DNA of 64,000 nt from Endomychus coccineus (GCA_958510875.1 OY294069.1:160021111-160085110); one strand, 5' to 3'. Shown: positions 10,978 to 20,692, numbered from the stretch's first letter. Notes: generated by a model not told the origin, from the letters alone. A program made the numbers and translations.

Positions 10978-11628
10978 CAAAATTCTAACGATCTGGTCAA
11001 CAAAATTAAACATTTTACCTTAACACCCAATAGTAAATTTATAACGTTTGATGTCACTACCCTCGTTCCTAGTATACCTCCCGAGGAAACATTACTGATA
11101 ATCCAAAGTATCTTGGAAAAAAACCAGACAAACATTGTTATAATACGAGAAATATTACGCACTCTCGAATTATGCCTTTCTCAGCATTATTTTCAATTCA
11201 ATAACAATATGTATACTACTCAAGAAGGATTAGCAATGGGACACCCATTACGACCTTATCTGGTCGAAATGTTTGTGAATGAATTAGAATTGGAAATCCA
11301 CAAACACCCCATTATAAAAAGATTCATTTATTGGCATCGGTATGCTGACTATATATTAACATGCTTTAACACAAAGACAATTAGATTCTTTCATTCAACA
11401 ATTAAATAATCCACATCACAAAATTTAATTCACGGTTGAAGTAGAAGTCAATCAAACTATTAATTTTTTGGACTTAACCATAACTAAATTAAATAGTAAA
11501 CATTCCTTTTCAATATATCATGAGCCTTCACATACGGACATTATTATTCACAAAAATTCAAGCCATCACATACAACATAAACTGGCTGCTCTTCAAAGCA
11601 TGATACATAGACTTGTTACTATCCCCAT
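10978..11628 (+). pseudogene. Penelope-like element, RT part (left of BEL insertion)
   Basis: The plus strand reads SKFITFDVTTLVPSIPPEET (motif A region, ~11032-11090), HYFQFNNNMYTTQEGLAMGH then PLRPYL (motif B, ~11185-11262), then HRYADYILTCF where YVDD is expected, so the first catalytic Asp is replaced (YADY). A frameshift near 11405 is followed by FTVEVEVNQTINFLDLTITK and YHEPSHTDIIIHKNSSHH. The frame stops exactly at the BEL element and resumes after it at 14862. It is inactive. Confidence 0.8.
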
Positions 11629-11844
11629 TGTTACTCTATTTTTATTCTGTTGATATGTTTTGTCTAATTTCTTGACTCTGTATGTTATGTATGTATGATT
11701 TGAATTAACGTCATTAATGACACTTGATGACAGTCGATGAGTAAATAAAAAAGTAAAAAGATTTGGTACAATTTTCTTCAGTAACCCAGCAAATTATTAA
11801 TCTTTTCGAAGACATCGACGAGGTTTAGCCAGCAGACAGCTACA
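11629..11844 (+). repeat. BEL 5' LTR (216 bp)
   Basis: Starts TGTTACTCTA and ends GACAGCTACA. It matches the 3' LTR except for one T/C difference near 11776 (TTTTCTTCAG versus TTTCCTTCAG). Confidence 0.93.
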
Positions 11845-11866
11845 TTGGTCCTTCGAGCCGGATACT
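11845..11866 (+). promoter_or_regulatory. Putative primer-binding site of the BEL element
   Basis: TTGGTCCTTCGAGCCGGATA follows the 5' LTR immediately, the position where a tRNA primes minus-strand synthesis. The tRNA was not assigned. Confidence 0.6.
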
Positions 11867-11908
11867 GAGGAAATTTGTCGAAAAATTTGTTCATCTCAAT
11901 CTTCAAAG

Positions 11909-12280
11909 ATGAGCAGCGAAAAAGCAAAAGGAGCTGTAAGAAAAATCCACGATACCAGACTTCGGAGACGAGCGAAAACGTTAGAAAACTTACCTGATGA
12001 AGTTCAGTTCGGAGATGGAATTGCGGAAAGAGTTTGGCCAGACAGGCGGGGAAGACAAGGAGACATCAGTCAACAAAACTTGTCATTACATGCAAATGAT
12101 AAAAAATCTATTATTTCTAGTAAGTCAAAAACGAAGAGTAACAAAACATCTTCCAGCTTGGCACGAAGACGTAAGATTGAAATGGAGTTGATAGCAGAAA
12201 GGGAGATTCTCGAGCTAGATAAAAAATTGGTGATGAAGAAATTGGCCCTCGACAAACTGAGATTACAAGAGAAGTTTTGA
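11909..12280 (+). CDS. BEL gag N-terminal remnant with coiled coil
   Basis: A 123-codon ORF starts MSSEKAKGAVRK. It is basic at the N-terminus and Ser/Lys-rich in the middle, and from about residue 88 it has a strong heptad-like Glu/Lys/Leu coiled coil (RKIEMELIAEREILELDKKL). BEL Gag proteins commonly have such a coiled coil near the N-terminus, followed by a DUF1759-type capsid region and zinc knuckles. Those later parts are absent, so this is a truncated Gag. Its stop codon (12278-12280) overlaps the start region of the pol frame, which is already open from 12223. The original gag-pol fusion appears to have been broken by a deletion that also shifted the frame. Confidence 0.7.
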   Translation: MSSEKAKGAVRKIHDTRLRRRAKTLENLPDEVQFGDGIAERVWPDRRGRQGDISQQNLSLHANDKKSIISSKSKTKSNKTSSSLARRRKIEMELIAEREILELDKKLVMKKLALDKLRLQEKF

Positions 12281-14610
12281 ACGCCATAGATGATGGTTTG
12301 CCGAACAATACATTACTGGAACCGGTTCAAATTCACCAAAAGTTTGTTTCCGACATTGTACTTCGAACTATTCCGGTAAACATAGAAGGTCCGCATGGTA
12401 AAATATTTGTATACCCCTTACTAGACGAAGGTTCCTCTGTAACTTTAGTAGACAATGAATTAGCAAAGGAAATTGGTTTGAAAGGTCCCATTGAGCCCCT
12501 TTGCATGCAATGGACGAATGAGCAGACACAAACTGACAATAACTCACAAAGAGTGAACTTACAAATAAGTGGCACCTATCCAGGTCCAAAATCATATAAG
12601 TTAACGGACGTTAGAACATCCAGTCACCTTAGTTTACCCATACAATCTTTAGATATGGATATAATTGTCCAGAATTGGCCTCATCTTAAGAATATTCCGA
12701 TAAATTCATTCGACAATATTAGACCTAAAATTCTCATAGGAACGGACAACTACGATTTGACAATGCCACGAAGTTTCGTAGAAAGTGACAGACATGCTCC
12801 AAAAGCCACTTTGACTAAATTAGGATGGGTTATCAACGGCAGAATATTTTCTGGCAAGGTAAACTGTAATTTTACTTTCCATATTTGCGAAAAGACATTC
12901 GATGATGATATATTGTATGCTTTAGTTAAACAATTCTTTAAATTAGATGATCATGAAATCAAGGAAAATGATATTTCATTCTCTAGAGATGACGAATATG
13001 CTCTTTCTATAATGGGTGACCGTTTTGAGACAGGTCTTTCATGGAAAAACGCCTCTGAACCGATGCCAGAAAGTAAGACAGTGGCACTCAATCGTTTGCA
13101 TTGCCAAGAAAGAAAAATGGATAGGGATCGTGTTTTAGGAGAAGCCTATTGCAAGAAAATTGACGACTACATTATGAAAGGATATCTAAAAGAAGTCGGA
13201 CAGGAGGAATCAACGGGCACAGGAAAGGAGTGGTATTTGCCGCATTTTGCTGTGTTTAAAAGCAACAAACCAAATAAAATGCGGCTAGTATTTGATGCTG
13301 CCGCTAAATCGCACGGATTGAGCCTAAACGACATGCTACTGCCTGGTCCAGATTTATTGACACCTTTACTGAATGTTCTTTGGACTTTCCGACAGAAAAA
13401 AATTGCATTTTCGGGAGACATTTCGGAAATGTTCCATCAAGTACAGGTGAGGAAAGAAGATCGATCAGCCCAACGTATATTTTGGAGAGGTTTTGACAGA
13501 TGCAATGAGCCCAGAGTTTTCGAAATGCAGGTAATGACATTTGGAGCTACATGTTCTCCGTCTCTTGCACAATATGTTAAAAACCAAAATGCGTCTGAGT
13601 TTAAAGACGCCTTTCCCAAAGCTTCTCATGCAATAATCAACAAACACTATGTTGACGATTATTTAGATAGCTGTGACTCAGTAGAGGAGGGTTTAGAACT
13701 GATAAATAATGTTATCCACGTCCATCAAAAAGGAGGTTTTCATATTTGTAATTGGTTGTCAAATTCTAGAGAAGTCATGTCTGCCTTACCTGAACATTTG
13801 AGACTCGGGAAAATAAAAGACTTCAGTTCAGACACAACCTTACCAACAGAAAGAGTGTTAGGAATTCAGTGGGATCCAGATAAAGACGAATTCAAATTTA
13901 AACTGAATATTCGCAAAATCACAGATGAAGTCTCGACCTTTGAGCGTGTCCCAACAAAACGTGAGGTACTGAGGGTCGTCATGAGTATATTCGACCCAAT
14001 TGGATTTCTGAATAATTTTATAGTTCAAGGAAGGATACTTTTACAAGATTTGTGGCGTGATAAAATTGGCTGGGATGATAAAATTACAGAAAAATGTTAC
14101 AAGAAGTGGAAATATTGGCTAGAAAAATTAATACTAGTTGCGGATATCAGGATACCCAGATGCTATTCGTTCAATTTTTCCACTGCTAGATCTGTTCAGT
14201 TGCATGTCTTCTGCGATTCAAGTAAAGAAGCTTATGCTACGGTGATATATTTGAGGATTGAATGCGAATTGGGATTAGAAATATCATTTGTATCATCAAA
14301 ATGTAAAGTTTGTCCTTTGAAATCTACTACCATTCCCCGTTTGGAATTACAAGCTGCTGTTATGGGGTGCAAATTGGCTAGTCGCATTAAAAGCACCCTT
14401 GAAATAAAAATAAAAGAATACCTTCCCACTCTCCACAAACGTAAAAAGTGGTATGATGAAACACGAAATCAATGGTTGAAGGGATTAGTCGTGGGCACAT
14501 TTCCAGGAATAGATGGTCAAGTACGAGTCGCAGATATAAAAACCACAAATGGTGTATTCAGAAGACCAGTATCCAAATTATGTGTCCTCGATGTACGACG
14601 ACAGCCATGA
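12277..14610 (+). CDS. BEL/Pao pol: protease, reverse transcriptase, partial RNase H fused to DUF5641-like tail; integrase lost
   Basis: An open frame of 777 codons. The listed start is a TTG inside the gag stop overlap; the frame is open from 12223 and the true start is uncertain. Domains in order: pepsin-like protease of the Pao type with LLDEGSSVTLVD (~residues 49-60); a spacer ending LTKLGWVINGR; RT with KMRLVFDAAAKS (~331), GDISEMFHQVQV, FGATCSPSLAQYV and catalytic HYVDDYLDS (~458); the Peptidase_A17/RNase H region with HVFCDSSKEAYATVIYLR (~642) and TIPRLELQAAVMGCKL (~685). The frame then passes without interruption at ~712 into EYLPTLHKRKKW and ends with GQVRVADIKTTNGVFRRPVS, the DUF5641 region that normally follows the integrase. 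The integrase zinc-binding and catalytic core are missing, yet no stop has accumulated. Confidence 0.9.
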   Translation: MNAIDDGLPNNTLLEPVQIHQKFVSDIVLRTIPVNIEGPHGKIFVYPLLDEGSSVTLVDNELAKEIGLKGPIEPLCMQWTNEQTQTDNNSQRVNLQISGTYPGPKSYKLTDVRTSSHLSLPIQSLDMDIIVQNWPHLKNIPINSFDNIRPKILIGTDNYDLTMPRSFVESDRHAPKATLTKLGWVINGRIFSGKVNCNFTFHICEKTFDDDILYALVKQFFKLDDHEIKENDISFSRDDEYALSIMGDRFETGLSWKNASEPMPESKTVALNRLHCQERKMDRDRVLGEAYCKKIDDYIMKGYLKEVGQEESTGTGKEWYLPHFAVFKSNKPNKMRLVFDAAAKSHGLSLNDMLLPGPDLLTPLLNVLWTFRQKKIAFSGDISEMFHQVQVRKEDRSAQRIFWRGFDRCNEPRVFEMQVMTFGATCSPSLAQYVKNQNASEFKDAFPKASHAIINKHYVDDYLDSCDSVEEGLELINNVIHVHQKGGFHICNWLSNSREVMSALPEHLRLGKIKDFSSDTTLPTERVLGIQWDPDKDEFKFKLNIRKITDEVSTFERVPTKREVLRVVMSIFDPIGFLNNFIVQGRILLQDLWRDKIGWDDKITEKCYKKWKYWLEKLILVADIRIPRCYSFNFSTARSVQLHVFCDSSKEAYATVIYLRIECELGLEISFVSSKCKVCPLKSTTIPRLELQAAVMGCKLASRIKSTLEIKIKEYLPTLHKRKKWYDETRNQWLKGLVVGTFPGIDGQVRVADIKTTNGVFRRPVSKLCVLDVRRQP

Positions 14611-14629
14611 AGAAACTTCATTTCCTCAT

Positions 14630-14640
14630 TGGAGGGAGAA
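14630..14640 (+). promoter_or_regulatory. Polypurine tract of the BEL element
   Basis: The purine run GGAGGGAGAA directly precedes the 3' LTR, the usual site of plus-strand priming. Confidence 0.7.
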
Positions 14641-14856
14641 TGTTACTCTATTTTTATTCTGTTGATATGTTTTGTCTAATTTCTTGACTCTGTATGTTAT
14701 GTATGTATGATTTGAATTAACGTCATTAATGACACTTGATGACAGTCGATGAGTAAATAAAAAAGTAAAAAGATTTGGTACAATTTCCTTCAGTAACCCA
14801 GCAAATTATTAATCTTTTCGAAGACATCGACGAGGTTTAGCCAGCAGACAGCTACA
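14641..14856 (+). repeat. BEL 3' LTR (216 bp)
   Basis: Same length and ends as the 5' LTR, with one mismatch. It is followed by CCCAT, the second copy of the 5-bp target duplication (14857-14861). Confidence 0.93.
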
Positions 14857-15478
14857 CCCATGTCAGAATTAAATTATCATAAGGCATTTTCGATTATAAA
14901 ACAGATATCAACTAATAACGGCTATAACGAAAAAATTATGACTGATTTACTTAAGAAAAAAAATTATAATGAAGCAATGAAGTTAGTTTAGACTAGTAAA
15001 GTTAAGACTCATAATTATAGATCAATAATGTATGTAGGTGAGCTTTCTGATAATGTATGCAATTTACTTTGAGAAAAACATAATGTTACCACAAGGTCAA
15101 TAATCTGGAGTATACACAGTAGAGTGTGAAGATTATTATAAATGCTATATAGGCCAAACAGGAAGATCTTTCAAAACTAGAATTAAAGAACATTTTAATT
15201 TGAACAAAGGAGAGTCAAGAGTTGTGAAACATATTAAGAAAACTGATCATCAATTCAAAGATGATTTTGAGATTCTCCATAAGTCAGTTGAAAGTAAAGT
15301 ATCAAACAACTTAGAGAAAATTGAAATTAATGAATTTAAAAATACAGAAAACCTTTTAAATGATCAGAAAGACTTTAACAATTCTCCATTGTTAAATTTA
15401 TTTGTAAGTAACTCTTATCCTACACTCACCTCACTCATCCCCTCCTTCTTGATCTTAACTTTAATATTTAAGGAATAA
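14857..15478 (+). pseudogene. Penelope-like element, connector and GIY-YIG part (right of BEL insertion)
   Basis: Directly after the target duplication the plus strand continues the Penelope protein: MSELNYHKAFSIIKQISTNN (14861-14920), then a few stops. A GIY-YIG nuclease follows from ~15108: SGVYTVECEDYYKCYIGQTG, RSFKTRIKEHFN and KHIKKTDHQFKDDFEIL, and the frame runs open to 15478. The nuclease carries the GVY/YIG halves and the Arg of the RIKEH helix. A hammerhead-like motif lies 24 bp after the stop. Together with 10978-11628 this is one copy split by BEL. Confidence 0.82.
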
Positions 15479-15501
15479 ACAATAGCTTATAAAACTATTG
15501 T

Positions 15502-15532
15502 TTGATAAAGCCACCGTGTGGTGAAACATGTC
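15502..15532 (+). ncRNA. Hammerhead-ribozyme-like motif at Penelope 3' end
   Basis: The motif is TTGATAA, then GCCAC-CGT-GTGGT as stem II, then GAAAC and ATGTC. A hammerhead needs CUGANGA, stem II, GAAA, stem III and a UH cleavage site. Here the core has two substitutions (C to T and G to A) and an extra A before stem II. ACATGT is self-complementary, as in small type I hammerheads that act as dimers. Hammerheads are known in Penelope-like elements, and the location just after the GIY-YIG stop fits. This copy is probably decayed. Confidence 0.5.
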
Positions 15533-15560
15533 ACGTTTTGTTTAATAAAAATTAAGTTTA

Positions 15561-16769
15561 TGGAAATTTATTACAAGTGTTTTTTTTATTAAAAGTATAG
15601 ATATGAATTTTCAACAAGTTAAAACACAAAAACAAAATTGATGTTAATTATTATTAAGTAAAGGAGATGAAGATCTGATATGATTTACAAGTTGAATCTT
15701 AAATTATCGAACATTTTTGATTGATTTAAATTGTTATGAAACATCAATTATTATTGTATTATTCATAATACATTTCGATAACTCGATTTCGATTTATTTT
15801 CTAGCGCATCCGCCAAAATGTAAGAACATCGTTGACTAATAAATGGGAACTAATAATCATCCGTATCCACTTAAAATAGTGGATAAGGGTGATTATTTCT
15901 CATTTATCGTATTATAGTGTATCCACAGTCTGTACTCTAATAATTTCAAGGAACAGAACAAATTAACAACATATTCGGCTAGATCTAACTTCATCTATAT
16001 TTAATTCAACCTACGATCGATAACTCAGTCGAGAAAGGAGCTAATAAGCTACAACCCAATATTAATTATCTTATACCAACGATCACCATATTCTTTAAGA
16101 CTATAAAAGGCTATAAAGTCTGGTCTTGAAATAATGTATTAGACAGTAATTTATAATCAAAATAGGTCGTCGCCGTTGGGCCCAACACTCTCTCAATTCG
16201 GTGCCTAGTTTGTGAGCTCGATTAAAAAAGGTAAAACCAACATTTTAGTCCGATCCGAACACGTGTTTCAATACTAATTACAGTAAGAATGAAAGCGAGT
16301 AACGTAACCGCAATTCAGAGCAATGCAATACACCTCTTTCACTCTTGGTATAGCTCTCTCGCACTCTTATAACAGTTACCATCGAGTATCTGACCAGCAC
16401 TTATTCTACTAGTGTCCTAATGGATTATTAATTTGTGTGCAAATAGATTTGTTTCATGGCATATTTCCAATAATATAAATGAATAATGTAGGTATATAAT
16501 AAATCAACGTTAGCCGAACATATTTTATATTCAGGGTACAACATTTCTCAAGAAAGTTCATCACTCTTGAAAGTCTTGAAAAACAGTAAAGACAAATATC
16601 TAGGTAATTTAGAAGGGATGAAAAGATGTATAAGCGAAAAAGCAATTTGATGAATTCAGATTTATCTCCAACTGGGGGTAATCCTTTATATACCCTATTA
16701 AATACAAATAATATTCAATTAATAATGATTCTTGATCCAGGTATGAATTATATATAAATACTCGGGAAA
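15561..16769. other. No recognisable gene
   Basis: AT-rich sequence. GTATCCACTTAAAATAGTGG near 15865 forms a small hairpin. Short open frames have no recognised motif. Confidence 0.4.
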
Positions 16770-17082
16770 TAGGTCGTCTTTACGTACCTTTCGGTCTCAC
16801 GACTTTCATCAGAACACTTATTATGTCTTAAACGGGATTTCTTAAAACTAATTGTATCAGAACAAAGCGTCCTTATGGCACCAACTTCAATTAAAAATGC
16901 CCACGGTGCCGAAACGAACAGAAACACGAATAATAGAAATTGAAACACACTGATGTTTTAAATATATGAATACGTATCAAGAATTTGCTACTTAACAATT
17001 TTCTTAAAATATACGAATTCATGTCAAACAAAGCTCAAGTATCCACTTTCGAATCAGATGCTAGCCATACTGCTGAAAAAGT

Positions 17083-17427
17083 AAAAGATTGGATAGCAGG
17101 CCTGGTAGCTCAGTGGTAGAAGCATCGATCTTCTAATCACTGTGGCTGCCGGTCGCGGGTTCGAATCCAGCTACTGCGGATTTTTTCCGATGGCCCGGAA
17201 AAGTGGTGCGGCAAGATACAATGGGCTATCAAGCCCAAGTGTCATCGAGACTGCCCTGGTTGCAGGATCGAGCCTACCACACGAGGTGGAGTGGTTAGTG
17301 GGTATATCTGAGGTGATTAAGTTCGGGACTCAGGGACTCCCATACTACCTTATGGGATGTTAGAGGACCATAAGGTGCCCATAAAGGGTTTCAACCACCT
17401 CCCACCAAAAAAAAAAAAAGATTGGAT
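17083..17427 (+). repeat. Target-site duplication AAAAGATTGGAT flanking the SINE
   Basis: A 12-bp direct repeat lies at 17083-17094 and 17416-17427. Collapsing the two copies restores the Tc1 reading frame through KVKDWMLENN. A duplication of this length plus a poly-A tail indicates LINE-mediated target-primed insertion. Confidence 0.88.
17095..17415 (+). repeat. tRNA-derived SINE, full-length with poly-A tail
   Basis: The head is GGCCTGGTAGCTCAGTGGTA (A box) and GCGGGTTCGAATCC (B box), with TCT in the anticodon-loop position, which suggests a tRNA-Arg-like source. The ~235-bp body includes GTGCGGCAAGATACAATGGG and GGACTCAGGGACTCCCATAC, then CCACC and an A tract. No functional cloverleaf is possible because the acceptor arms do not pair. 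The body is GC-richer than its surroundings. Confidence 0.88.
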
Positions 17428-17640
17428 GTTAGAAAACAATATTCCAGTTTTAAAATGGACGTCGAGTAGTCCAGATCTATCGCCGATTGAAACCTTGTGG
17501 CATATCATGAAGAAAAAGCTCCGATCGAATCCCGCAAGAACCGTTCTAGAATTGCGAACCCGTCTTCAAGAAATTTGGAACAGTTTTACAGATGACTGCC
17601 AAACGTTAGTTGACACTATGCCAAGACGTATCTAAGCAGT

Positions 17641-18899
17641 AATCAGTCGAAAAGGCGACGTAACGCAGTGGTGAGTTGCTGCTATTTGGTTTCATTGATT
17701 TTTATTAATCAACAGTTTTTTTTGGATTTTTAAGATATTTTTTTCTCTGTTACAATAAAATGTATTATTTGAGGCTAATATTAAATAAAAATATCGTATG
17801 TTATCAGAAATACATTTTAGTTTTCAATACATTTTCGCTAATATGACAAAAATTTCATGAAAAACGTAGTTTTGATAGTTGGGCCAACTTCACTGAGACA
17901 GGGCTCAGTACATACTTATTGTAAACAATTATTCAATCACCCCAAATCCGACATTTTGCAGGAAATTAATTTATACAGTTGGTAATTTTTTCACTTCAGA
18001 TGAAATACTTATGATAATTACGCATTTCAATATATTCAACTTTTAATCATAGTTGATTTTGATCATGTTTATAGGATAATATGATTGGTCGTATTATGAT
18101 TTGAGAGTTCTGGGTCTTCAAAACATTCCGAGCAACATTTACCAAAGATTCGATGTTCGCGTGTTATAAAAGTTTGAAAGTTCGGATATGCGCATTTCAA
18201 ATGAAAGCATTTTAAACTTCCCGAATTTAATAACGTAGGAACTTCAAAACACACTTGATAACTTTCAGTAAAACATCGCATTAGGTTACCTTATGTGACA
18301 AATTCAAATATGAACTCTTTAAGCTTTTTAGTTGAAACTAAGTATGCCTTCCACGTTTTCCTTATAGCTTGTTGGCCGCTGATATTTTTATTCAATTTCA
18401 AATTAAAATGATTGTGAAGCTCGATATAGAAAATAGCACTGCATTTATCCAGGTCCTAATTATCCGAAAATGTCTCTAATCTCGAATATTTAGAAATCTT
18501 TTATTTTTTTGTTAATTTGATAATTAACAAATTGTTAATTAACTAATTATATTAGCAACTAATTGAAAAATGGACATTAAATTCGTGTTTGAAAGGTTCA
18601 AATTATTCAAAAATAACTCTAATCTGTCATATTTAGTAAATCTTAATTTTTTGTTGTTGATTTGTTAATCAACAAATTGTTTATCTATCAACAAATTGTT
18701 ATAAACATTGAATAAACACTGTTTATCGGTTGAATAAATAAGAAAATACACTCTACCTGATCAAAATCAATGGAAAATAGCGTCTAAAATTTTTTTACCA
18801 CTATTTATTGTTTACTAACAAAATAAACAATTTGAAAAATTAATATTCGACTAATTTTGAGAGAAAAAGTTCATATGAACATGGGCCTGCAACGGCTTG
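17641..18899. other. AT-rich; contains a degenerate ~120-bp direct repeat
   Basis: The segments at ~18475-18545 and ~18615-18690 share CTCTAATCT, ATATTTAG, then TTTGTTAATTNNNNAATTAACAAATTGTT-like text. No coding sequence was recognised. Confidence 0.4.
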
Positions 18900-19450
18900 G
18901 TTCTTGAGATTCAGGTCGTCTAAAAAAAGATTTTATTTTAATTTTGGTTATATTTTTGTTCAATAACATGCCAATTTGACGAATTTCGGGATAGTGGGAG
19001 TACTAATGATGAAAAACTGAAATATTTACCTAGTTTTTTGTTTAATGTTAGAGGGCACCAGATACAGTGTTGAAATAACCATAACTTTTTTGTGTCACAC
19101 TGTATGTCATTTTTGATTAAACAGACTTATTCTCCATTCAATTTTACATACAAAAGGTACTCTTGATATTTGTCGCCGAAAGCAGCCGTTTTGGAAAAAA
19201 ACGGGTTTAAAGTTAAACCTACGTTGAAATTTTGCAAGTTGAATTTTGAAAAATAAGTGATAAAATGTGTCTTTTATTGATTATATTGTGATGTGACTAA
19301 CTTGGATCATTTAAAGACTAAGACTAAACTACTTCTACAAATAAGTTAATAATATTTACAATAATTGCTGAAAATGACCACCGCCTACTGCAACGAATGC
19401 ATCAATTCGCCTTAACATCGACTGACGAACTCTTCCGAATATACCTTACG
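18900..19450 (-). pseudogene. Transposase C-terminus and 3' region of an IS630/Tc1-mariner-type element
   Basis: Minus strand at 19365-19450 reads FGRVRQSMLRRIDAFVAVGG then GHFQQLL and stop. This is the characteristic end of insect WPxRSPDL-type transposases (a vr.sm.rR...GghFqhLL pattern). The rest of the coding part is absent or unreadable upstream. 18960-19360 on the minus strand would be its 3' region; it includes a stretch close to GACACAAAAAAGTTATGG. Confidence 0.55.
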
Positions 19451-20239
19451 TCTACTTAATGATGGCACACAATTCAAATATCATCATATCATTTATCAGA
19501 TGAATTTCTTCAGTGAGAATCATATTATCAATTTCTGATTGAATTTAGTGCAATTATGGGATAAGTATTGAAGATTAAAGTATCCTGGCAACAATTATAA
19601 GATAACGAATGAGACGAAAGGGGTCGACAAATGTATAGATCAACCTGAGTACAAGAATATACCAACATACCTATACATCCTCAAACAAAATATAATAATC
19701 CACTGTTATGAAAATTCTCGACATAATGCCGTCGAGTATAAGGTAAAGAATCCAAAACAACTAGCAAGTATACCTATTATGTTTCTCATTCGAGTTATAT
19801 GCCGCTAATTAGCTCGAAATTCAAAATAAATACTTTTAGTAGAATTCTTCACCACAATAACATTTATAAACGTGATTAGGTAATTCTGAAACTACGTTAT
19901 AGCTTTCAGTTGTTCTGGATCAAACGAAAATTAAAAAAACAGTTTCCTCCAACACTAATTAGAAAATGCTTAGAATAGAATGATGTTTATTAGTTCCTGG
20001 GATTATTCAATAAGGATGTCGAATGCGTCAATGTAATACAATAAAAGATAATGGACACATAAATCGATATTGAAAAATCTTAAAACGTAAAACTGAAAGG
20101 ATTATTACGAGTACAATTAAAATATAATTTTTAACTAAATTCCTCAATATTGAGTGTGAGGAAATGGTTAAAAAGCTGTGATCAATTAATCTCGGACTTC
20201 CGTCACCCGCGCAAGAGCCAATGGTCGCATTTTTAAACT
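19451..20239. other. No recognisable gene
   Basis: AT-rich, no motif or repeat found. Confidence 0.45.
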
Positions 20240-20426
20240 TCGTTCGAGGTGTTTTCTTACGAGATTTTTGTAAACATGGAAAAAACTGAATTCTTGCGTG
20301 GAAAAAACATTACGCAAACCAAAGCATCGCTTGTTAAACATTCACCATCGATTGGAACGAATCACAAATTGTTTTTTGATTTTCGTTGTGGTATTATGAC
20401 AACGAACGTTCTGGTCATCCAATTGA
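20240..20426 (+). pseudogene. mariner transposase, N-terminal part
   Basis: ATG at 20276 reads MEKTEFLRGKNITQTKASLV then KHSPSIGTNHKLFFDFRCGI, the helix-turn-helix region of the same mariner seen at 24.6 and 63.5 kb, with small deletions. Mariner similarity stops at ~20426 (CATCCAATTGAG) and resumes at ~21172. The two pieces are therefore read as one mariner interrupted by a ~745-bp insert. Confidence 0.75.
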
Positions 20427-20469
20427 GGCATGATTTTGAACTATCAAAATGGCAAATGTACTTCGCAAA

Positions 20470-20692
20470 GAGTAGGTATTAACAAGTTTACACAAATGGG
20501 AAAACAAATAGCGACATATTTGTAATTACCCGATCCAGAAAAATACGTTGGTCACAGTTTCCGAAGATCATCTGCGACTATACTTGTTGATGCGGGAGGG
20601 GATATAACAGCTTTGAAAAGGCATGGTGGATGGAAATCCACGGAGGTAGCAGAAGGCTACATTGATGATTCCATGAGAAATGAAATGTAAAC
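20470..20692 (+). pseudogene. Tyrosine recombinase C-terminal fragment (Crypton-like)
   Basis: After a shared frame starting INKFTQMGKQIATYL and one stop, 20526-20692 reads LPDPEKYVGHSFRRSSATIL, VDAGGDITALKRHGGWKS and TEVAEGYIDDSMRNEM, then a stop. GHSFRR supplies the H-x-x-R of tyrosine recombinases, GGW the second conserved block and EGY the nucleophilic Tyr. Insect genomes carry many such Crypton-type recombinases; a DIRS/Ngaro origin is the alternative. Only the C-terminal ~60 residues of the catalytic domain remain. The fragment lies inside the insert that interrupts the mariner. Confidence 0.8.

Larger units (their letters stand above)
11629..14856 (+). mobile_element. BEL/Pao LTR retrotransposon, internally deleted, young, with 5-bp TSD
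   Basis: Two 216-bp direct repeats (11629-11844 and 14641-14856) begin TG and end CA and differ at a single base. They bound a 2.8-kb interior with gag-like and pol ORFs. The flanks are CCCAT on both sides (11624-11628 and 14857-14861), a 5-bp target-site duplication as expected of BEL/Pao. Removing the element and one CCCAT restores the reading order of the Penelope relic it sits in. Complete BEL elements are usually about 6-7 kb. Here most of gag, the rest of RNase H and the integrase core are missing. It is therefore non-autonomous, but LTR near-identity shows a recent insertion. Confidence 0.93.
17050..17640 (+). pseudogene. Tc1-like transposase C-terminal relic, split by a SINE
   Basis: Before the SINE the plus strand reads SDASHTAEKVKDW, matching the Tc1 block around the second Asp (DNDPKHTA). 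After it the frame resumes as MLENNIPVLKWTSSSPDLSP then IETLWHIMKKKL, with the last catalytic Glu in SPIE, and continues with RLQEIWNSFTDDCQTLVDTM to a stop at ~17634. The catalytic DDE part before residue HTA is missing. Downstream sequence to ~17900 may be the element's 3' end, but no terminal repeat could be paired. Confidence 0.85.

Noticed and set aside
13167..13647. Several minus-strand frames of 60-84 codons
   Set aside because: Antisense shadows of the BEL pol gene.
17098..17180. tRNA-Arg-like gene
   Set aside because: A and B boxes are good, but acceptor arms do not pair, and the unit continues into a SINE body with poly-A and target duplication.
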